DNA of 64,000 nt, taken from Rhizobium sp. Lineage in GTDB: Bacteria; Pseudomonadota; Alphaproteobacteria; Rhizobiales; Rhizobiaceae. A program made the translations under genes and the position numbers. The stretch is from NCBI GenBank assembly GCA_002796995.1, contig PEKW01000005.1, forward strand, positions 62,001 through 126,000, written 5' to 3'. Shown one piece after another: positions 17,953 through 26,573 of this stretch. How positions within the stretch are numbered: the first letter of the stretch is position 1; every line of letters begins with the position of its first letter. The notes below the pieces were generated by a model. That model had not been told where the DNA came from and ran no database searches. It saw nothing but the letters and a program-made list of their open reading frames with translations.

Positions 17953-18804
17953 ATGGAACCCTCCAAGGACATCACCCGCCTGCTCGACATCATGGCGGCA
18001 CTGCGCGAACCCGAAACCGGCTGCCCCTGGGACGTGGTGCAGACCTTCGAGACCATCAAGCCCTATACGATCGAGGAGGCCTATGAGGTGGCCGACGCGA
18101 TCGAGCGCAATGATCCGGACGATTTGTGCGACGAACTCGGCGACCTGCTGCTGCAGGTGGTATTCCACGCCCGCATCGCCGAGGAGGCAGGCCTGTTTGC
18201 GTTCGGCGACGTGGTTGAGGCCATCACCAGGAAGATGATCCGCCGGCATCCGCACGTCTTCGCCGTGTCGGACGCTGCGACCCCGGACGCCATCAAGCTG
18301 CAATGGGACGAGATCAAGCGGCAGGAAAAACAGGAACGCGCCGAACGCCACGCCGCCCGTGCGAGCGCTTCCGGCAAGCCCATGCCCGATGATCCGAAGG
18401 CCGGCTTCCTCGGCTCGGTGCAGCGCAGCTTTCCAGCGCTGACCGAAGCCCTGAAACTCCAGGAACAGGCGGCCAAGGTCGGCTTCGACTGGTCGGAGGC
18501 CGAACCGATCCTCGACAAGATCGAGGAGGAGATCGGCGAACTGCGCGAGGCGCTGAGGGCCGGAGAGGATAACAAGATTGCCGACGAACTCGGCGACCTG
18601 ATCTTCGCGCTCGCCAATATCGGCCGCCATGTGAAGGCCGATCCGGAACAGGCCTTGCGCGGCACGAACACGAAATTCCGCAGGCGCTTCGGCTACATAG
18701 AGCGAACTCTTGAAGCAAATGGTGAGAGCTTGCAGGCCGCGACCCTGGAGCGGATGGAGGAGTTGTGGCAGGAGGCGAAGGCCGGCGAGCGACAACTCGA
18801 CTGA
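17953..18804 (+). CDS. mazG: Nucleoside triphosphate pyrophosphohydrolase MazG
   Basis: A 283-residue enzyme that hydrolyses (d)NTPs to NMP and pyrophosphate, removing non-canonical nucleotides. It has the usual two tandem MazG domains. Domain 1 (about residues 5-110) has CPWDVVQTFETIKPYTIEEA, EEAYEVADAI and DELGDLLLQVVFHA. Domain 2 (about 165-260) repeats the pattern as EEEIGELREAL and DELGDLIFALANIGRH. The acidic residues in the EExxE and DxxD motifs bind magnesium. A decayed copy of part of domain 2 lies 2 kb downstream at about 20735-20889 (see there). Confidence 0.95.
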   Translation: MEPSKDITRLLDIMAALREPETGCPWDVVQTFETIKPYTIEEAYEVADAIERNDPDDLCDELGDLLLQVVFHARIAEEAGLFAFGDVVEAITRKMIRRHPHVFAVSDAATPDAIKLQWDEIKRQEKQERAERHAARASASGKPMPDDPKAGFLGSVQRSFPALTEALKLQEQAAKVGFDWSEAEPILDKIEEEIGELREALRAGEDNKIADELGDLIFALANIGRHVKADPEQALRGTNTKFRRRFGYIERTLEANGESLQAATLERMEELWQEAKAGERQLD

Positions 18805-18811
18805 GCGGGTC

Positions 18812-19720
18812 TCAACGCCCGGCGGGCGACGACTTGACGAAATCGATGAAGGCCCGCAGCGGCGCGGGCACCAGGCGCCGGCCGGGATAGTAGAGGTACG
18901 GGCCCGAGAAGCTCGGCCACCAGGGTTCGAGAACCGGTTCGAGCGCGCCGCTGTCGAAATGCGGGCGAAGCCAGTCTTCGAACAGCGCGACGATGCCCGT
19001 GCCGGCGATCGCGGCGTTGACGGCGAGATCGCTGCCGCCGCCGGCCGTGACGAGCAGCGGACCGGTCGGCTCGACGACCACCGTTTCGCCCTCACGCTCG
19101 AACTCCCACACAGTCTCGACGCCGCTGGAGAATCGCGATCTCAGGCATGCATGCGCCAGCAGATCGCGCGGATGGTCGGGCCGTCCGCGCCGTTCGAGAT
19201 AGGCGGCAGACGCGCCGAGGGCAAAACGCTGGATGCGCGGACCGATCGGCACGGCGATCATATCGGGGCTCAGCCGCTCGTCATAACGAATGCCGGCGTC
19301 GCAGCCGGCGGCGATCACGTCGACGAAGCTCTCTTCGGTGATGACTTCCAGCTGGATGTCCGGATAGGCTTCCAGAAAGGCCGGAACGATCTGCGGCAGC
19401 ACCAGACGTGCGGCGCTGACCGGCACATTGAGACGCAGCGTGCCGGTAGGCCGTTCGCGAAACACGTTGACGACGTCGAGTGCGGCTTCCATTTCCGACA
19501 GCGCCGGCATCAGCCGGTCGAGCAGGCCTCTGCCGGCCTCCGTCGGCACCACGCTCCGGGTCGTGCGGTTGAGCAGCCTTACGCCGAGCTGCGCCTCCAG
19601 ACGGCGCACCGCATCGCTCAGGCCCGATGCGCTCGATCCGCTGAGGCGGGCGCCCTCGCGGAAACCTCCGGCCCGCGCCACGGCCACGAAAGCAGAGAGA
19701 TCGCCGAGTTCCACATTCAT
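18812..19720 (-). CDS. LysR-family transcriptional regulator
   Basis: A 302-residue regulator with an N-terminal winged helix-turn-helix (about residues 1-60: DLSAFVAVARAGGFREGARL, SGLSDAVRRLEAQLGVRLLN, RTTRSVVPTEAG) and a periplasmic-binding-like effector domain (about 85-300). ATG at 19720 is preferred because GAGGCGG lies at the right distance; GTG at 19732 is the alternative. It diverges from the aldo-keto reductase gene with about 90 bp between them, the usual arrangement of a LysR regulator and its target, so it probably controls that gene in response to an unknown effector. The stop lies 7 bp from the convergent mazG stop. Confidence 0.93.
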   Translation of the reverse strand: MNVELGDLSAFVAVARAGGFREGARLSGSSASGLSDAVRRLEAQLGVRLLNRTTRSVVPTEAGRGLLDRLMPALSEMEAALDVVNVFRERPTGTLRLNVPVSAARLVLPQIVPAFLEAYPDIQLEVITEESFVDVIAAGCDAGIRYDERLSPDMIAVPIGPRIQRFALGASAAYLERRGRPDHPRDLLAHACLRSRFSSGVETVWEFEREGETVVVEPTGPLLVTAGGGSDLAVNAAIAGTGIVALFEDWLRPHFDSGALEPVLEPWWPSFSGPYLYYPGRRLVPAPLRAFIDFVKSSPAGR

Positions 19721-19813
19721 TGTCCGCCTCACCGTACAGCCCGTGCAATTCCTATCCGGTTATCGCGAAGCCCGGCAAGCGCTAACTCTTGGTCATCGAA
19801 CAAGGAGATCGAC

Positions 19814-20707
19814 ATGAACACCCTGAACACCATGAACAAGGCCGGGACGTTTGCACTGGGGGACCGCAAGGTGACGAGGATGGGCTATGGCGCCATGCAG
19901 CTCGCCGGGCCGGGCGTCTTCGGACCGCCCAAAGATCGGGACGCCGCCGTCGCCGTGCTGCGCGCCGCCGTCGAAGCCGGGATCGACCATATCGATACCA
20001 GCGACTTCTACGGCCCGCATGTGACCAACCAGATCATCCGCGAGGCGCTGCACCCCTACCCAGATGATCTGACCATCGTCACCAAGATCGGCGCGAAACG
20101 CGGCCCCGAAGGAACGTGGGAGCTGGCCTTCACGAGCGCCGAACTGATGCAAGCCGTGCATGACAATCTGCGCAATCTCGGTCGGGAGACCATCGACGTT
20201 GTCAACCTCCGCCTGATGTTCGATGTCTATGGGCCGGCCGAAGGGCCGATCGAGGAGGCGGTGACGACGCTGGCCGAGCTTCAGCGCCAGGGGCTGGTCC
20301 GGCATATCGGACTCAGCAACGCGACCGCCAGACAGGTCTCCGATGCCCGGAAGATCTGCGACATCGTCTGTGTGCAGAACATGTACAATGTCGCGCATCG
20401 CCATGACGACGCGCTGATCGACGATCTCGCCCGCGACGGCATCGCCTATGTGCCCTTCTTTCCGCTCGGCGGCTTTGCCCCGCTGCAATCGGCGACCCTC
20501 TCTGGCGTCGCGGCACGCCTCGGGGCCACGCCCATGCAGGTGGCCCTGTCCTGGCTCCTGCAACGCGCCCCGAACATCCTGCTCATCCCGGGCACGTCGT
20601 CGGTCGCACATCTGAAGGAAAACCTCGCGGCGGTGGATCTGGTTCTGCCTGTCGATGCGATCCGCGAACTCGACTCGATCGGAGGAATGGCGGCAGCCCA
20701 CGGCTGA
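19814..20707 (+). CDS. Aldo/keto reductase family oxidoreductase
   Basis: A 297-residue NAD(P)H-dependent oxidoreductase with a TIM-barrel fold. Family marks are the catalytic HIDTSDFYGPH region (Asp and Tyr), GAKRGP with its lysine, the GLVRHIGLSNATARQV segment, and the C-terminal cofactor site ILLIPGTSSVAHLKENLAA. ATG at 19814 follows a strong AAGGAG site. Substrate unknown. It is divergent from a LysR gene that probably regulates it, and the pair is an accessory insertion between mazG and hflX. Confidence 0.93.
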   Translation: MNTLNTMNKAGTFALGDRKVTRMGYGAMQLAGPGVFGPPKDRDAAVAVLRAAVEAGIDHIDTSDFYGPHVTNQIIREALHPYPDDLTIVTKIGAKRGPEGTWELAFTSAELMQAVHDNLRNLGRETIDVVNLRLMFDVYGPAEGPIEEAVTTLAELQRQGLVRHIGLSNATARQVSDARKICDIVCVQNMYNVAHRHDDALIDDLARDGIAYVPFFPLGGFAPLQSATLSGVAARLGATPMQVALSWLLQRAPNILLIPGTSSVAHLKENLAAVDLVLPVDAIRELDSIGGMAAAHG

Positions 20708-20734
20708 GGGCCGAGGGGGCGAACTGCATCGACC

Positions 20735-20889
20735 GGGATGGGTCGGACCGAGCCGCTCCAGGGGTAGATCGACGAAGTGATCAGCGAACCACTGGAGGCG
20801 CCAACCGCGACGAATAGGACAAGGTCGCCGACGAAATCGGCGACCCGGACTTCGCGCACTCCAATGTCGGTCGCCATGGCAAGGAAGGA
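20735..20889 (+). pseudogene. Decayed fragment of a mazG C-terminal domain (second copy)
   Basis: About 155 bp match domain 2 of the intact mazG at about 18490-18645. In the clearest part, GCCGACGAAaTCGGCGACC and TCGGtCGCCATG match mazG with few substitutions, and the reading would give DKVADEIGD and HSNVGRHGK against NKIADELGD and LANIGRHVK. A one-base deletion relative to mazG breaks the frame, and a stop (tag) lies inside the fragment. Flanking bases do not match. The remnant is in the same direction as mazG and lies just beyond the aldo-keto reductase gene. The rest of 20708-21091 holds nothing recognisable except an AT-rich stretch at about 20920-20960. Confidence 0.7.
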
Positions 20890-21091
20890 TGTGGAGACCA
20901 TACCCACATCAGGTAGCATGTCTCAATTATTTCAAATAAATAGGATGCGTTTTTGATATGGGAAGTTAGGAGCGAGAAGAAGCGGTGATGGGCCGGATCA
21001 AGGCGCTTTGGCACACGGCGAAGGTTCCTCCGCCCGAGGTTGGCAGACGCGGATCAGACCAGCGCGAGACGCAAATGCGCCGGCTACTGCC

Positions 21092-21679
21092 TTAACGGTC
21101 GTGCAGACCCTTCCCTGCCAGAATTCTGTCCCGCATCTTCCGGATACGCCCTTCGCGTGTCGCTGCCTGCTTGGGCTGCCCGAAAAACAAAGCAAAGCCG
21201 CGCCGGCGTCCCGGCGTCAGCTTTTCGAAGGCCTCCTGCAACGGCGGGTCTGCCTCCATGGCCGCGATCAGTTCCTCGGGATAGACGAAGTCGTTCTTCG
21301 CAAGGTCGACCGTAGCGCCGGCCTTCTCAAGTTCCATGGCTTCCAGCGCATAGCTGCGGATTACCGGCTCCATTTTGCCGATCTGGTCAAGGTCGGCAAA
21401 CTTCAGGACCCGTGACGAACGGGAATTCTCGCCCGGCGCCATAAGCAGGTTCTGCTCGTCCTTCAAAAGCACACCTTTGAAGAAGCCAAGGGTGGCATGG
21501 TCCTTGAAGCCCCAGACGATGGCGACATTGGCGCCGTCATAGGTGTAGCACGGCCCGCGCCATTTGAATTCTTCCGTGAGCCCACAGTCGAGCAGGATCG
21601 CCCTCAGCGCCCGCAGTTCCTCCGGCCACACCTTGGCCTCGGAGAAGAAGGAGTTCAGCTTTTGCCGTTCGTCGCTCAT
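21092..21679 (-). CDS. YdeI/OmdA-like protein (DUF1801-type domain)
   Basis: A 195-residue cytoplasmic protein. The N-terminal DUF1801/YdhG-like domain carries EEFKWRGPCYTYDGANVAIV, GFKDHATLGFFKG and SSRVLKFADLDQI. The C-terminal OmdA-like part has the typical DPPLQEAFEKLTPGRRRGF and the repeated arginine-rich end AATREGRIRKMRDRILAGKG. Members have been linked to bacteriocin or stress resistance in E. coli (YdeI), but the molecular role is unknown. ATG at 21679 is chosen over GTG at 21682 because an AGGAGG site lies 7 bp upstream. Accessory gene between mazG and hflX. Confidence 0.88.
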   Translation of the reverse strand: MSDERQKLNSFFSEAKVWPEELRALRAILLDCGLTEEFKWRGPCYTYDGANVAIVWGFKDHATLGFFKGVLLKDEQNLLMAPGENSRSSRVLKFADLDQIGKMEPVIRSYALEAMELEKAGATVDLAKNDFVYPEELIAAMEADPPLQEAFEKLTPGRRRGFALFFGQPKQAATREGRIRKMRDRILAGKGLHDR

Positions 21680-21718
21680 CACATCCTCCTGGCGATAACT
21701 CTGGTTAATGAGGCGGCT

Positions 21719-22393
21719 CTACCAAGTAGTGTCACCTGTCCATGACCTCGAATCATAGTCCGCCGGCAAGTCCGGCACAGGATTTCCGAACGTCTGAAAG
21801 TGACATCGAAGGCTGTCACGGAGAGAGAGTGCCTTACGGTCACTGAGAAATCCGAGGTCAAGCACGATCGGTCTTGTCTGCGCCATACGCTCTTCCGCTT
21901 GAGGCATCGGACGACCTGCCGGTGCGGCCGGCGCCGGCAATAGCCGGTCGGCAACAAGACTATAGGTCGGCAGCTTTCCGTAGCTGCCGGTTCTGCTGAG
22001 GTGAACGGATTGCAGCTCGCGCCAGTCGAACCGTAGATTGACCGGCGCCCCGAGAACCAGCCCTTCGGTGGATACCGAGACAAGCAGAGCATTTTCAGGG
22101 CGGTAGATTGGTGACCGATTGACGATGCGTATGGCAAGAACGATGCCGCTCACAACAGCCGCTGCAGTCAACAGGAACTCGATTGCTGGCGGAAGACCAA
22201 GAACGGACGACACCCACTGACTGCATGCCAATCCCGCGAACGCAAAAAACAACGAAAGCGACAGGTAGGGACGGTCCTCACGCAGTAGCTCCACAACCTC
22301 GCATGGATCGCCTGCGGGATCTGTATCGCACACTTGCGGGTTTGGAATTCTGTTTGTCACGACCGTCCTCGGAAATCTGTACCTTACGTGCAC
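21719..22393 (-). CDS. Uncharacterised membrane protein
   Basis: About 224 residues, no family recognised. Two adjacent hydrophobic segments (about residues 43-62, LSLSLFFAFAGLACSQWV, and 70-90, FLLTAAAVVSGIVLAIRIV) form a hairpin. A soluble C-terminal part with alternating beta-like segments follows (YRPENALLVSVSTEGLVLG, LRFDWRELQSVHLS). The order of two helices followed by a beta-rich segment recalls bacterial PH-like membrane proteins, but this is only a resemblance. The GTG start at 22393 is uncertain. It is separated from the YdeI-like gene by 39 bp and has no clear partner. Confidence 0.55.
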   Translation of the reverse strand: MHVRYRFPRTVVTNRIPNPQVCDTDPAGDPCEVVELLREDRPYLSLSLFFAFAGLACSQWVSSVLGLPPAIEFLLTAAAVVSGIVLAIRIVNRSPIYRPENALLVSVSTEGLVLGAPVNLRFDWRELQSVHLSRTGSYGKLPTYSLVADRLLPAPAAPAGRPMPQAEERMAQTRPIVLDLGFLSDRKALSLRDSLRCHFQTFGNPVPDLPADYDSRSWTGDTTW

Positions 22394-22479
22394 CAGATCA
22401 CTCGTGACCGCTCGCAGCCCTTGCGTCGACAGTCACTGAGAAAGAAGCCGCGATGTCGGGAATCCATTGCCCGGCGGCC

Positions 22480-23823
22480 TCACCGCTCCCAGTCTTCCTT
22501 TTCCGCCTTCTGACCGCTGCCGAGCTTGCGCTCCAGCTCGTCGGCCTGGCGGGCGGTCAGGCGCAGGTCGAGGCTGACGGAGCCGTCCTCGTTGTCCTCG
22601 CGGCCATCGACCACGGCGTTCTCGTAGGCCCAGGAAATCAGCGCCTGCTTGTTCGACGGGATGACGATCGTCGCCTCGGTCAGCACCCCGGACAATCTCT
22701 CGGAGATCACGTCGAGCAGGTGGTCGACGCCTTCCCCGGTGATTGCCGAGACGGTCATGACGTTTTCGCGGGTCGCTGCCTTCTGCAACAACGCATCGTG
22801 CATTTCCGGCTCCAGCCGGTCGATCTTGTTCCAGATCTCGATGATGCGCGCGGACTTCTCCTTGTCGTCGATCCCGAGGTCGGAGAGGATGCGCAGCACG
22901 TCGCCCGCCTGCGCCGCATTGTCCGGATCGGACATGTCGCGCACATGCAGGATGAGATCGGCCTCAAGCACTTCTTCCAGCGTGGCGCGGAAGGCGGCGA
23001 CCAGATGCGTCGGCAGGTCGGAGATGAAACCGACGGTGTCGGAGAGGATGACGGTTCGGCCATGCGGCAGCTTCATCCGACGCAGCGTCGGGTCGAGCGT
23101 GGCAAACAGCATGTCCTCGGCCAGCACCCCTGCCCCGGTGATCCGGTTGAACAGCGTCGACTTGCCGGCATTGGTGTAGCCGACCAGGGCCACGATCGGA
23201 TGCGGCACCTTGCGGCGCTTGGCGCGATGCAGCTGGCGGGTGCGGACCACCTGCTCGAGCTCGCGCTCCAGCTTGATGATCTTGTCCTGCAGCATGCGAC
23301 GGTCGGCCTCGATCTGGGTTTCACCCGGACCACCCATGAAGCCCGCACCACCGCGCTGGCGTTCAAGGTGGGTCCAGGAGCGCACCAGGCGGCCCTTCTG
23401 GTAGTTGAGATGGGCGAGTTCGACCTGCAGCGTGCCTTCCTTGGTGGAGGCGCGGCGGCCGAAGATTTCGAGGATCAGGCCCGTGCGGTCGATGACCTTG
23501 GCGTTCCATTCCTTTTCGAGATTGCGCTGCTGCACCGGCGTCAGCGGATGGTCGACGATGACCAGGCCGGCATTGTGCTCATCCAGCTTCTCGCCGATCT
23601 CGGCGATCTTGCCGCTGCCGAGCAGGGTGGCCGGGCGCGGCTGGTTGACCGCCACGATCAGGGCCTCGCCGATCCGAAGGTCGATCGCGCGGGCAAGGCC
23701 CATGGCCTCTTCCAGCCGGGCTTCGTTCGACCGGGTCGGCGCAACCACGCCATTGTCCGAACCGGCTGCGGGCGCCGCATTGCGGCCCTGCTTGAGGACC
23801 GGAACGATGACGACGGCACACAT
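22480..23823 (-). CDS. hflX: Ribosome-associated GTPase HflX
   Basis: A 447-residue GTPase that binds the 50S subunit and splits stalled ribosomes. The N-terminal HflX domain contains LLGSGKIAEIGEKLDE and the glycine-rich RQRGGAGFMGGPGETQIEADRR region, followed by a coiled linker. The G domain has G1 GYTNAGKST, G3 DTVGFI and G4 NKID. The frame remains open upstream almost to the hfq stop (23891) without ATG, GTG or TTG, so ATG at 23823 is used, but a rare start upstream is possible. It is the usual partner of hfq, 67 bp downstream of it. Confidence 0.94.
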   Translation of the reverse strand: MCAVVIVPVLKQGRNAAPAAGSDNGVVAPTRSNEARLEEAMGLARAIDLRIGEALIVAVNQPRPATLLGSGKIAEIGEKLDEHNAGLVIVDHPLTPVQQRNLEKEWNAKVIDRTGLILEIFGRRASTKEGTLQVELAHLNYQKGRLVRSWTHLERQRGGAGFMGGPGETQIEADRRMLQDKIIKLERELEQVVRTRQLHRAKRRKVPHPIVALVGYTNAGKSTLFNRITGAGVLAEDMLFATLDPTLRRMKLPHGRTVILSDTVGFISDLPTHLVAAFRATLEEVLEADLILHVRDMSDPDNAAQAGDVLRILSDLGIDDKEKSARIIEIWNKIDRLEPEMHDALLQKAATRENVMTVSAITGEGVDHLLDVISERLSGVLTEATIVIPSNKQALISWAYENAVVDGREDNEDGSVSLDLRLTARQADELERKLGSGQKAEKEDWER

Positions 23824-23890
23824 GTCATCCCGGGGCTTTTCGTCCTCCGGGATGATCGATTCGTTTTTCGTGTCTCGGGTGGTTATGGCT

Positions 23891-24142
23891 TCAATCCTGT
23901 GACGAAGAGGTCTCTTCGCTTTCGAACATCTGCATCGGCTGCCCCGGCATGATGGTCGAGATGGCGTGCTTGTAGACGAGCTGCGAATGGCCGTCGCGGC
24001 GCAGCAGGACGCAGAAGTTGTCGAAGGACGTGACCACGCCCGTGAGTTTCACGCCGTTGATCAGGAAGATCGTCAGCGAAATCTTCTGCTTGCGAACGGT
24101 GTTGAGGAATAGATCTTGCAGGTTCTGAGAACGTTCCGCCAT
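23891..24142 (-). CDS. hfq: RNA chaperone Hfq
   Basis: An 83-residue Sm-like hexameric protein that pairs small RNAs with mRNAs. The Sm1 motif ([20 protein letters not shown], then [15 protein letters not shown]) and the Sm2 motif [14 protein letters not shown] are complete. The acidic, short C-terminal tail ([10 protein letters not shown]) is typical of rhizobial Hfq. Start chosen at [12 protein letters not shown], the conserved alphaproteobacterial N-terminus; the open frame extends 44 codons upstream in non-coding sequence. Upstream of it is the D-amino-acid transaminase gene, downstream hflX. Confidence 0.97.
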   Translation of the reverse strand: MAERSQNLQDLFLNTVRKQKISLTIFLINGVKLTGVVTSFDNFCVLLRRDGHSQLVYKHAISTIMPGQPMQMFESEETSSSQD

Positions 24143-24251
24143 GGCGCCGCTTCTTTCTTTTTTGCCGGCCTTTGCGCCGGTGTAATTATTGTTCAAGCTT
24201 GTCAGAAAGGTAGGGTTTGTCCCCTGCAAGCCCTTTATCTGGAAGTTGGTA

Positions 24252-25115
24252 TCAAATCGCCGTCTTTTCCGCAATGTCGAAAAAGGCGGACCGGATTTTC
24301 TCCGAAAATGTGCCCGGATGACCGTTGCCGATCGTCTTTCCGTCGATCTCGACGATCGGAAAACAGATGCTGGTCGCAGCCGTGATGAACACTTCGCGGG
24401 CGGCGAGCATCTCGTCGCGCGTAAATTCGCGCTCGACCACCGGAATGGAAAGGCTCTGCGCCACGTCCTTCAGCGTCGTGCGGGTGATGCCGCGCAGAAT
24501 GCCGTGTTCGGCCGGACGGGTGACGAGATTGCCCTCGCCGTCGACGATCCACACATTGGTCGCCGCGCCTTCGGTCACCATGCCGCGCGGATCGATATAG
24601 ATCGCCTCCTGGGCGCCGGCCTCCTTCGCCGCCTGCCGGGCGAGAACATTGGGCAGGAGCCCGACCGTCTTGATGTCGACCCGGTCCCAGCGGTTTTCGG
24701 CAACGGTGATCGCCTTCAGCCCGTTCGCGTTCTTTGCCGCGATGATCTTCGGATCGGCGCTCTTGGCGGTGACGACCAGCGACGGCGCCGTGTCGGCCGC
24801 GGGAAACACGTGGTCGCGCCTCGCCTCGCCGCGCGTCACCTGCAGGTAGAACAGGCCGTTCTTCACCCGGTTGCGCCGGGCAACCTCCCGGATGACCCCG
24901 ACCAGGGCCGCGCGCGACATCGGCTTCGCGATGCGGATTTCGTTGAGCGAGCGGTCGAGCCGGTCGAGATGGCGCGAGAGGTCGACGATCATCCCGTGGC
25001 GGATCTCGCAGACCTCGTAGACGCCGTCGGCGAACTGGTAGCCGCGATCCTCGATATGTACACCCGCATCGCGGTGCGGCAGGTAGCGGCCATTCACATA
25101 GGCAATTCTCGGCAT
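24252..25115 (-). CDS. dat: D-amino-acid transaminase
   Basis: A 287-residue PLP enzyme of the class IV aminotransferase fold, which interconverts D-amino acids and 2-oxo acids and supplies D-Glu/D-Ala. Evidence: the N-terminal [21 protein letters not shown], the [13 protein letters not shown] segment, [13 protein letters not shown] with the likely PLP lysine, and [20 protein letters not shown]. The arrangement trkA-dat-hfq-hflX is conserved in rhizobia. A branched-chain aminotransferase is less likely because of the [14 protein letters not shown]-terminal pattern. Confidence 0.9.
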   Translation of the reverse strand: MPRIAYVNGRYLPHRDAGVHIEDRGYQFADGVYEVCEIRHGMIVDLSRHLDRLDRSLNEIRIAKPMSRAALVGVIREVARRNRVKNGLFYLQVTRGEARRDHVFPAADTAPSLVVTAKSADPKIIAAKNANGLKAITVAENRWDRVDIKTVGLLPNVLARQAAKEAGAQEAIYIDPRGMVTEGAATNVWIVDGEGNLVTRPAEHGILRGITRTTLKDVAQSLSIPVVEREFTRDEMLAAREVFITAATSICFPIVEIDGKTIGNGHPGTFSEKIRSAFFDIAEKTAI

Positions 25116-25136
25116 CTTGGTCCGTCCGATGGGTTT

Positions 25137-26513
25137 CTAGAAATACTGGATCGACACGCGGAACATCTGCTCGACGTCCCGGACGGCCGCGGCGGTGGCA
25201 AACAGCACCACCCGATCCTTCGCCTTGATCTTCAGGTCGCCGTTCGGCCGCAGCACCGTGCCGTCGCGATAGATCGCGCCGATGCGGATGCCGGGCGGCA
25301 GGTGCAGGTCGCGGAAGGCAACGCCGACCAGCGGCGAGGTCTCCAGCGCCTCGGCCTCGATCACTTCGGCCATGCCCTTCTGCACCGCGTAGACGGAGCG
25401 GATACGGCCCTTGCGCACGTGCTGGAGGACGCGCGAGATCGTCACCGCGCGCGGATTGATGTGGTGGTCGATGCCGATCGCGTGGGTCAGATCCTGGAAG
25501 CTCGGATTGTTGATCAGCACCATGCCGGCCTTGCAGCCCATGCGCTTGGCCATGGCGGCGCTTAGGATATTGGTCTGGTCGCTGTTGGTCAGCGTCACCA
25601 TCAGGTCCGCATCCTGGATTTCGGCCTGCTGCAGGATGTTCTGGTCAAGCGCCGAGCCGTGCAGCACGATCGACTTGCTGAGCTTGTCGGACACCATGAC
25701 GGCGCGCTGCGCGTCGCTCTCGATGATCTTGACCTTGGTCTTCGGCTGCACGTCCTCGATGGCGCGCGCGACGTAGTAGCCGATATTGCCGCCGCCGGCG
25801 ATGACCAGCCGGCCCGCTTCCTGTTCCTCGTGGCCGAACAGGCCGAGCGTGCGGCGGGTATGGTCGCGCTGGCAGATGACATAGGCAAGGTCGCCGACCA
25901 GCAACTGGTCGGTCGAGCGGGCCACATGCAGGCGGCCATTGCGGTAGATCGCCGTCACCGTCGCCATCAGGTCGGGAAACAGCTGACTCAGCTGCTGCAG
26001 CGGCGTGTTGAGGACCGGGCAGTCCTCCATGCACTCGATCGCCACCATGGTGATGTGATCGTCGGCAAAGCGCACGATGTCGGTCGCGCCGGGAAAGGAG
26101 ATGCGCCGCAGCACCATCTTGCCGACCTCGATTTCCGGCGAGATCGTCACGTCGATCGACATGTTCTGCCGGCTGAACAGGTCGGCATATTCCGGCTTCA
26201 GATAGTTCTGCGCGCGAATGCGGGCGATCTTGGTGGGCACGGAGAAGAGCGCATGCGCCACTTCGCAGGCGACGATGTTGACCTCGTCGTAGAGCGTGAC
26301 GGCGATGATCATGTCGGCCTGGTCGGCACCGGCCTGGGCCAGCATGTCCGGATGCGCGCCGTGGCCGACATAGCCGCGCACGTCGAGCGTCTCGGTGATG
26401 TGGTTGACGAGCGAGGCGGAGGTGTCGATCACCGACACGTCATTGTCCTCCTGGGACAGACGCTCCGCGATGCCGTAGCCGACCTGTCCCGCCCCGCAGA
26501 TGATGACTTTCAT
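25137..26513 (-). CDS. trkA: Trk potassium uptake regulatory subunit TrkA
   Basis: A 458-residue peripheral membrane subunit that gates the TrkH/G K+ channel by binding NAD(H)/ATP. Two RCK halves are visible. Each has a Rossmann nucleotide site (IICGAGQVGYGIAERLSQE and VIAGGGNIGYYVARAIEDV) followed by a TrkA_C domain, the last one ending PNGDLKIKAKDRVVLFA. No TrkH gene is in the window, so the channel is encoded elsewhere. It lies directly downstream of ntrX with 60 bp between them, on the same strand. Confidence 0.96.
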   Translation of the reverse strand: MKVIICGAGQVGYGIAERLSQEDNDVSVIDTSASLVNHITETLDVRGYVGHGAHPDMLAQAGADQADMIIAVTLYDEVNIVACEVAHALFSVPTKIARIRAQNYLKPEYADLFSRQNMSIDVTISPEIEVGKMVLRRISFPGATDIVRFADDHITMVAIECMEDCPVLNTPLQQLSQLFPDLMATVTAIYRNGRLHVARSTDQLLVGDLAYVICQRDHTRRTLGLFGHEEQEAGRLVIAGGGNIGYYVARAIEDVQPKTKVKIIESDAQRAVMVSDKLSKSIVLHGSALDQNILQQAEIQDADLMVTLTNSDQTNILSAAMAKRMGCKAGMVLINNPSFQDLTHAIGIDHHINPRAVTISRVLQHVRKGRIRSVYAVQKGMAEVIEAEALETSPLVGVAFRDLHLPPGIRIGAIYRDGTVLRPNGDLKIKAKDRVVLFATAAAVRDVEQMFRVSIQYF

Positions 26514-26573
26514 GATGGCTCTTTCAGAGAATGATCCGGATGCGGGGCCGCCCGGCCAGCGGCCCGCCGCCCG

